From: Promethearchaeota archaeon
GTDB lineage: Archaea; Asgardarchaeota; Lokiarchaeia; Sigyniarchaeales; SOKP01
Length of the DNA stretch: 9,298 nt
Direction of reading: 5' to 3'
NCBI GenBank assembly: GCA_030615145.1
Contig: JAUWZT010000145.1
Location: 1 to 9,298, forward strand
Below the pieces are notes generated by a model that did not search any database, was not told where the DNA came from, and saw only the letters and a program-made list of their open reading frames with translations. The first letter of the stretch is position 1. Each line of letters begins with the position of its first letter. Below are positions 5,214 to 9,298 of the stretch, in pieces. The translations under genes were made by a program, and so were the position numbers.

Positions 5214-6323
5214 ATGAGTTTATTAAACAAAAAAATTTGGATTGATATAGAAGAACCAAAAACGGAAATTATGTTTAATCGTCTTCTAAAAAAATTTCAG
5301 AAGGAAGGTGCAGAACTTTTAATCACTGCGCGAGATTATGATTCTACTTTTCAAATTTTGGACGAGTTACATGTTAAGTATCAGAAAGTAGGGGAGCACG
5401 GAGGTGAAAAATTGGAAGATAAATTAAAAACTTACATCGATCGCTTGTCTAAACTATACCCATATGTTATAAAATTTAGTCCAGACTATTTTGTAACTTT
5501 TTCTTCTGTGGAAGGTACTAGAATATCTTACGGATTGAACATTCCCTCAATAGGTTATAACGATGAGCCTCGAAATGTTCCGGTGTGTAAACAAATATTT
5601 CCATATTTAGATCACATAATTACTCCGATGTGTGTTCCAGAAGAATGGTATATCCATCTCCACGCCAATCCTGAGCGATTAATCAGATATAATGGTATCG
5701 ATGAGATAGCTTGGCTTTCAGAATACGAGCCTAATCCCAATATACTTGAAAAACACGACTTAGAAAAGGGAAAATTCGTAATTATTAGAAGTGAACCTTC
5801 ATTTGCTAGTTATTTCATAGGAGAACTAAAACCAGAAGAAACGTTAATTAGTCAATTCTTTCCCACAATATTTAATCAATTTCCAAATCTTAAATATTTT
5901 TTAATTGTAAGAACAGAAAAACAAGAACTATACCTGAAAAAAAAGTTGAAAAAATATATTGATAATTCCAACGTAATTATTAAGCGGTTTATGCCAAATA
6001 TGGTCGATTTATGTTATTTCAGTGCGTTAGTAATCAGTGGTGGAGGTACGATCGTTCGTGAATCTAGTTTATTAAATGTGCCAAGCATAGAATTTTTTCC
6101 CGGAGATACCGCCCCTCAGGAACATTTTTTAATAAATAATGGTTTCCCTTTAGAGCATATAAAAGAATCTGATAAAATTATACGGAAGTCTATAGAAATT
6201 CTTTCTGAAAAACCTCATCACGACAGATTTAGCAATTCATTTAAAAAAAAAATTATGCAATTTGAAAACCCAAACGAAATTTGCTTTAAAATTGTAAAGG
6301 AGAATTTAATAAAAGAGATCTAA
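5214..6323 (+). CDS. DUF354 family protein, predicted GT-B-fold glycosyltransferase/epimerase-like
   Basis: This 369-residue protein matches DUF354 (PF04007), mainly archaeal proteins with a GT-B-like fold related to MurG and UDP-GlcNAc 2-epimerase. The N-terminal Rossmann half starts KKIWIDIEEP (6-15), with LLITARDY (35-42). The mid part has SSVEGTRISYGLNIPSIGYND (97-117). The C-terminal nucleotide-sugar-binding half carries SGGGTIVRESSLLNVPSIEF (275-294), the region equivalent to the donor-phosphate-binding loop. The biochemical role of the family is not established; a cytoplasmic step in glycan or nucleotide-sugar metabolism is inferred. I prefer the ATG at 5214, which puts the family's KIWID start close to the N-terminus. 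An in-frame ATG at 5142 would overlap the acyltransferase gene by 10 nt and add 24 residues without family similarity. Its stop overlaps the opposing GT4 gene by 4 nt. Confidence 0.82.
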   Translation: MSLLNKKIWIDIEEPKTEIMFNRLLKKFQKEGAELLITARDYDSTFQILDELHVKYQKVGEHGGEKLEDKLKTYIDRLSKLYPYVIKFSPDYFVTFSSVEGTRISYGLNIPSIGYNDEPRNVPVCKQIFPYLDHIITPMCVPEEWYIHLHANPERLIRYNGIDEIAWLSEYEPNPNILEKHDLEKGKFVIIRSEPSFASYFIGELKPEETLISQFFPTIFNQFPNLKYFLIVRTEKQELYLKKKLKKYIDNSNVIIKRFMPNMVDLCYFSALVISGGGTIVRESSLLNVPSIEFFPGDTAPQEHFLINNGFPLEHIKESDKIIRKSIEILSEKPHHDRFSNSFKKKIMQFENPNEICFKIVKENLIKEI

Positions 6324-7429
6324 TTAGTTAAAAATTTTTCATATTCTTCTTCTAATCTTTTACCAACCGCGTCCCAACTGTATTTTTTTATAAAACCTTG
6401 GGCGCCTTTTACTATTTCATTTCTTAATTCATTATCATTGAGGAGAATTTTTATTTTTTCAGCTAATTTTTTCGAATCTTTAGGAGGAACGAACAAAGCA
6501 TGGTTCTTTAGAATCTCTCGATATACTGAAATTGAGGAACATATTACGGGTGTTCCACACGAGATAGCTTCTAGCGGAGTTAATCCAAATCCTTCGGAAG
6601 ATGAAGAAAAAGTTATAAAAATATCTCCCATAGAATAATAAAAAGGGACTTCTTCTTCTGGAAGATATCCCATAAAATAAATGTCTTTATTATCATTTTT
6701 CCAATTATTGTACGCTTTTTCCATCAAATAATCTGGTCTACCTCCAATAACTAAATTAAGGCTAGGAATTTCGTTTTTAACCAGTCTATAAGCTTCAATT
6801 ATGTTACCTACTCCTTTATAAGGAGCTATTCTTCCGATATACAATAAAACGGGGCCTTTAATGTTTAATTTTTCTTTTAATCTTTGAGCTTCGATAGGGT
6901 AAGGACTGTACTTTTCCTCAATGCCATTGTAAGTGGTGACAATTTTATTCTTATCAATTTCTGGAATAAAATATTGAAATTCATGCTTAACATAATTAGA
7001 AACAGTAGTTATTAACGATGCTTTTTTTGAAACATATTTTATCAAAAACTTTTCTAAAGGAATTCTTGTAAGTTTTGTTTCAAAAGGAGTAAAATCGTGG
7101 ATCGTGCAAATGAATCTTTTTTGGTTAGATAAAATAATTGGTAAAGCTGCTTTGGCACTGTTAGCATGTACGATGTCGAAATTATTATTCCTTAAGAATT
7201 TAATTACCTTGTAACAAAAATTTGGAGCCCAAAAAAATCTTTTTCTAATTAAATCAAACTGAACGATATCCGGGTTGTCTAAATCTTTGTTCCATTTACC
7301 AGTAATTAATTTTACGTTGTGTCCTTGCTTTTTTAGATATTCAAAAATTGCTCTGATGACTTTTGCCTCTCCATCAGCGCTATCAGGAGAAACTGTTAAT
7401 GATACTAAACAAATTTTTAGCTTTTTCAT
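6320..7429 (-). CDS. Glycosyltransferase family 4 (GT-B), retaining
   Basis: This 369-residue protein has the two-domain GT4 layout. The N-terminal acceptor domain (1-175; MKKLKICLVSLTVSPDSADG, IVHANSAKA, IHDFTPFE, TVSNYVK, YNGIEEKY) matches PF13439. The C-terminal donor domain (about 190-365, PF00534) has VLLYIGRIAPYKG (194-206), LVIGGRPD, FMGYLPEEEVP and EGFGLTPLEAISCGTPVI (279-296), including the E-x7-E motif (Glu279, Glu287) that binds the nucleotide-sugar donor. No membrane helix is present, so it should act at the cytoplasmic membrane face on a lipid-linked glycan or similar acceptor. Donor and acceptor cannot be told from sequence. The ATG at 7429 is the natural start; upstream is the methionine aminopeptidase gene at 37 nt on the same strand, so co-transcription is possible. 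It converges on the DUF354 gene with a 4-nt overlap of stop regions. Confidence 0.93.
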   Translation of the reverse strand: MKKLKICLVSLTVSPDSADGEAKVIRAIFEYLKKQGHNVKLITGKWNKDLDNPDIVQFDLIRKRFFWAPNFCYKVIKFLRNNNFDIVHANSAKAALPIILSNQKRFICTIHDFTPFETKLTRIPLEKFLIKYVSKKASLITTVSNYVKHEFQYFIPEIDKNKIVTTYNGIEEKYSPYPIEAQRLKEKLNIKGPVLLYIGRIAPYKGVGNIIEAYRLVKNEIPSLNLVIGGRPDYLMEKAYNNWKNDNKDIYFMGYLPEEEVPFYYSMGDIFITFSSSSEGFGLTPLEAISCGTPVICSSISVYREILKNHALFVPPKDSKKLAEKIKILLNDNELRNEIVKGAQGFIKKYSWDAVGKRLEEEYEKFLTN

Positions 7430-7466
7430 CTAAAATCAAACGTTGTTTTATTGAAGGATCAACTTT

Positions 7467-8441
7467 TTATGTTAGTTGTTTAAATCCATCTTCAGTTATT
7501 AAAATCGTTTGTTCACTTTGAGCTACAAATTCTCCTTTTTGTTCCGCTAATACATAATGAACTTGTATTTTTCCTTGTTGTACTAGTTCTTGGAGTCCAA
7601 ACATTACTCCCATTCTAAAATCTTTTGCTAGCCATCTTTCTGCAAAAGGAAGCGTTTTGTAGTTCTTATTTATGTGCCCTAAAATTTGTTTAGATGTTTT
7701 TCTACGTAGAGGTACTCTTCCTGCATATGGGTTCAATTCGTAAATATAAGAATATTTGGTATTATGAACTGTACCTTCCCCCGTCGAAGCAAATATTTCT
7801 ATGGCAAAGACTTCACCTTCTTCCATTATATCTCCACCTTGAACACCTAATTCTGGTAATTGTTTTTTTCCATGAACGGTCCACCTTTCAATTTGATGTC
7901 CACCAAGTTCTTTGATCGGATTAAATTTAAACCCTTTAATGATATCTTCGATTTTTTTACCCAATTCTTTCGTGTTGATTTTAGGTTTAGCCATCATTTT
8001 TGCGGCTTCTAGAGCGACTTCTGTTGCTTGAATTATGTTTTCAAGAGATTTCTCATCGTTAAAACTTACGGTAAAAGCTGTGTCTGTTATGTATCCGTCG
8101 ATATGAACGCCTAAATCGATTTTAACAATATCTCCTTCTTTAATCGTAAGATCATCATCCTTTATCGGAGATGTATAGTGAGCTGCTATGTTGTTTATAC
8201 TAACATTAACGGGAAATGCCCACCCTCCGCCTAATTCAACGATCTTCTTCTCTGTGTTTTCAATTAAATTTAATACTTTTGTTCCAACTTGTATTTGTGG
8301 TTTGATGTACTTCTTTACTTCTTGAGCAATCTTTCCAGCTTTAGTAAGAGATTCGATTTTATATTTTTTCTCTTCTTCTTCTTCGACTTCTTTATCGTTT
8401 TTTTTATCAGATTGATTTTTCAAATTATTATTCTCAGTCAT
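7467..8441 (-). CDS. map: Methionine aminopeptidase, type II (archaeal)
   Basis: This 324-residue enzyme removes the initiator Met from nascent proteins as they leave the ribosome. It has the pita-bread fold motifs with all five metal ligands recognisable by comparison with Pyrococcus furiosus MAP: Asp109 (KIDLG), Asp120 (YITDTA), His182 (GGHQIERW), Glu215 (FAIEIFAS) and Glu310 (QSEQTILI). Catalytic His88 (IAAHYTS) and His190 (TVHG) are present. The helical insert at about 245-290 after the active-site Glu marks type II (MetAP2) rather than type I. It is about 30 residues longer than the usual archaeal form: residues 1-27 are a charged low-complexity tail rich in Lys, Asn and Glu, including five consecutive Glu, which loosely recalls the charged N-terminal extension of eukaryotic MetAP2. 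There is no Shine-Dalgarno; a TATA-like ATTTAAAAAATA at 8471-8482 would give a short leader. It is divergent from the roadblock gene. Confidence 0.95.
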   Translation of the reverse strand: MTENNNLKNQSDKKNDKEVEEEEEKKYKIESLTKAGKIAQEVKKYIKPQIQVGTKVLNLIENTEKKIVELGGGWAFPVNVSINNIAAHYTSPIKDDDLTIKEGDIVKIDLGVHIDGYITDTAFTVSFNDEKSLENIIQATEVALEAAKMMAKPKINTKELGKKIEDIIKGFKFNPIKELGGHQIERWTVHGKKQLPELGVQGGDIMEEGEVFAIEIFASTGEGTVHNTKYSYIYELNPYAGRVPLRRKTSKQILGHINKNYKTLPFAERWLAKDFRMGVMFGLQELVQQGKIQVHYVLAEQKGEFVAQSEQTILITEDGFKQLT

Positions 8442-8661
8442 TAAATATGTAAATGTAAAAATTGATAAAAATATTTTTTAAATAAGCAAAATCAAATTTT
8501 ATAAAATAAAAAAAAAATAAAGCAAACATTAATAATTAAATAAAGTTAATTTTAATATCATACAACTTAATAATTTATCACTTACTAGGTTGATTTGTAA
8601 TCGAGTGAAAATATTATTTAGTTAATGAAACCTTCGTTTAAAAGAAAGGAGGCAATCATGG
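8442..8661. promoter_or_regulatory. Divergent AT-rich promoter region between map and the roadblock gene
   Basis: No gene was seen in these 220 bases. Toward map, ATTTAAAAAATA on the minus strand (8471-8482) is about 35 nt before the ATG. Toward the roadblock gene, GAAAATATTATTTA (8607-8620) could be a BRE/TATA element, placing transcription start near 8640 and leaving a leader just long enough for the strong Shine-Dalgarno at 8645-8652. These are positional inferences. Confidence 0.35.
8645..8652 (+). promoter_or_regulatory. Strong Shine-Dalgarno AAAGGAGG of the roadblock gene, with competing ATG and TTG starts
   Basis: AAAGGAGG complements the archaeal 16S rRNA 3' end and is by far the strongest ribosome binding site in the window. 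Five bases downstream is an ATG (8658-8660) whose frame stops after three codons (Met-Val-Val-stop, TGA at 8667-8669). Nine bases downstream is the TTG at 8662, which is in frame with the roadblock domain. Both spacings are usable, so the site decides an ambiguous start. Confidence 0.7.
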
Positions 8662-9033
8662 TTGTCTGAGAATATCAGTGAGCTCACGGATTTATTAAGA
8701 AAATTATCGGCTGTAAATAGCGATATCGAAGGCTCAGCAATAGTTAGTGTTCAAGGGCTTCCAATTTGTTCCGTTTTGAGTAGGGATGTAAACGATGGGA
8801 TTGTTTCTGCCATGTCTGCCGCTATACAGAGCGTTTCAGAGCGCGCGGTCGAGGAACTTGAGAGAGGTGAATTAAAAAGAATACTTATTGAAGGGTTAAA
8901 TGGTATCATAATTCTCTCTAAAGCTGGTGAAAATGCTATTTTATGCACTCTTTGTAGCGCCAATGCCAGCCTAGGAATGGTTTTTCTAAATATCCAGAGC
9001 GTTTCTAATAGAATTGCGGCTTTATTAGATTAG
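8662..9033 (+). CDS. Roadblock/LC7 domain protein (MglB-like)
   Basis: This 123-residue protein is a single roadblock/LC7 domain (PF03259). Helix 1 (SELTDLLRKLSAVNSDIEG, 6-24) leads into strands SAIVSVQGLPICSVL (25-39). A long central helix (about 44-69, ending in ERAVEELERGE) is followed by KRILIEGLNGIIILSKAG (72-89), AILCTLC, and GMVFLNIQSVSNRIAALLD. These domains form homo- or heterodimers that bind small Ras-like or MglA-type GTPases as activators or scaffolds, and Asgard genomes are rich in both partners. No GTPase is visible in the window. The reading frame has no ATG near its start; the first usable codon is TTG at 8662, nine bases after a perfect Shine-Dalgarno. The next in-frame Met (51) would destroy the domain. 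A single-base insertion or sequencing error just after the ATG at 8658 would also explain this. Confidence 0.92.
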   Translation: MSENISELTDLLRKLSAVNSDIEGSAIVSVQGLPICSVLSRDVNDGIVSAMSAAIQSVSERAVEELERGELKRILIEGLNGIIILSKAGENAILCTLCSANASLGMVFLNIQSVSNRIAALLD

Positions 9034-9203
9034 GGAACGCGTTAAATTAATATTCTATTTTTCAAATCCCGGTTTGCTCCAAACATTTTCTCTATGATTT
9101 AAAAAATTGAAAAATCTATAAATTATACATCAAAATAAATAAAAAAAATAAATTTTGGGTTAATTTTATAAAAGAATTAACAATTATAAATTAGCCCCTT
9201 TTT
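9034..9203. terminator. AT-rich convergent intergenic region with hairpin and T-run
   Basis: No gene was seen here. A perfect inverted repeat GTTAATT...AATTAAC (9159-9181), extendable to about 9 pairs with one G-U, is followed on the plus strand by a T-run at 9199-9205 and could end roadblock transcription. On the minus strand the A-run at 9140-9149 becomes a T-run that could end a gene entering from the right. The assignment is by composition and position only. Confidence 0.35.
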
Positions 9204-9298
9204 TTATTTTCTTACATTATAATCCCCCGTTCCAGTAGATCGGCGCATTCTATGAGTTTTAGATTGTTCATTAAAAAAGTTCCCCTCACTTGCCTCGT
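9204..9298 (-). CDS. Possible C-terminal fragment of an unidentified gene (cut by window edge)
   Basis: Base composition becomes less AT-rich after about 9215, suggesting coding DNA entering from the right. The minus strand has an open frame of 30 codons ending at TAA 9204-9206. Its tail is basic and hydrophilic and ends KTHRMRRSTGTGDYNVRK, with codons like those of the neighbouring genes. A second open minus frame stops at 9212-9214 (ending LLERGIIM), and a plus-strand ATG at 9252 is also open to the edge. I favour the first by codon use. I do not recognise the protein, and all three readings are short. Confidence 0.35.
   Translation of the reverse strand, partial: EASEGNFFNEQSKTHRMRRSTGTGDYNVRK

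Noticed and set aside
1..9298. Mobile elements, CRISPR arrays, defence genes or a prophage
   Set aside because: No transposase, integrase, terminal inverted repeats, regularly spaced repeats or effector domains were seen; all sizeable genes match cellular families.

Overview
The window reads as chromosomal DNA of an Asgard (Promethearchaeota, Lokiarchaeia-like) archaeon. The DNA is strongly AT-rich. The genes are archaeal in type: an ALG7/AglH-like transferase, a Sec61-beta, a type II methionine aminopeptidase and a tRNA with a bulge-helix-bulge intron. Two gene families usually discussed as eukaryotic signatures in Asgards are also present: a ribophorin I (OST1)-like oligosaccharyltransferase subunit and a roadblock/LC7 protein. 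The assignment to Asgard is inference from gene content; no marker phylogeny could be run.

Layout. Positions 1-935 (minus, running off the left edge) encode a multi-pass UDP-GlcNAc:polyprenyl-phosphate GlcNAc-1-phosphate transferase, the first enzyme of lipid-linked glycan assembly. Next on the minus strand is tRNA-Gln(UUG) with an apparent 29-nt intron in the T-loop (1039-1140). Upstream of it lie a long Trm112-like zinc protein (1155-1778) and the ribophorin I-like gene (1802-3664). Across a 154-bp AT-rich divergent region the plus strand carries Sec61-beta (3819-4025), a MazG-like nucleotide pyrophosphohydrolase with a Cys-rich tail (4039-4332), a left-handed beta-helix acyltransferase (4396-5151) and a DUF354 GT-B-type protein (5214-6323). 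The DUF354 gene meets a GT4 glycosyltransferase (6320-7429, minus) tail to tail with a 4-nt overlap. Upstream of the GT4 gene is methionine aminopeptidase (7467-8441, minus). It is divergent from the roadblock/LC7 gene (8662-9033, plus), which has a strong Shine-Dalgarno and an odd start. The right end is an AT-rich convergent intergenic region followed by the possible C-terminus of another gene.

How the genes may work together. Several products act on nascent or exported proteins: Sec61-beta (translocon), the OST1-like subunit (N-glycan transfer beside the translocon), the GlcNAc-1-P transferase (lipid-linked glycan initiation), GT4, acyltransferase and DUF354 (probable glycan synthesis or decoration) and methionine aminopeptidase (N-terminal Met removal). 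The most notable items are the OST1-like protein head-to-head with Sec61-beta, and the tRNA-Gln with a T-loop intron and a C at position 33. No mobile element, CRISPR array or phage gene was seen.
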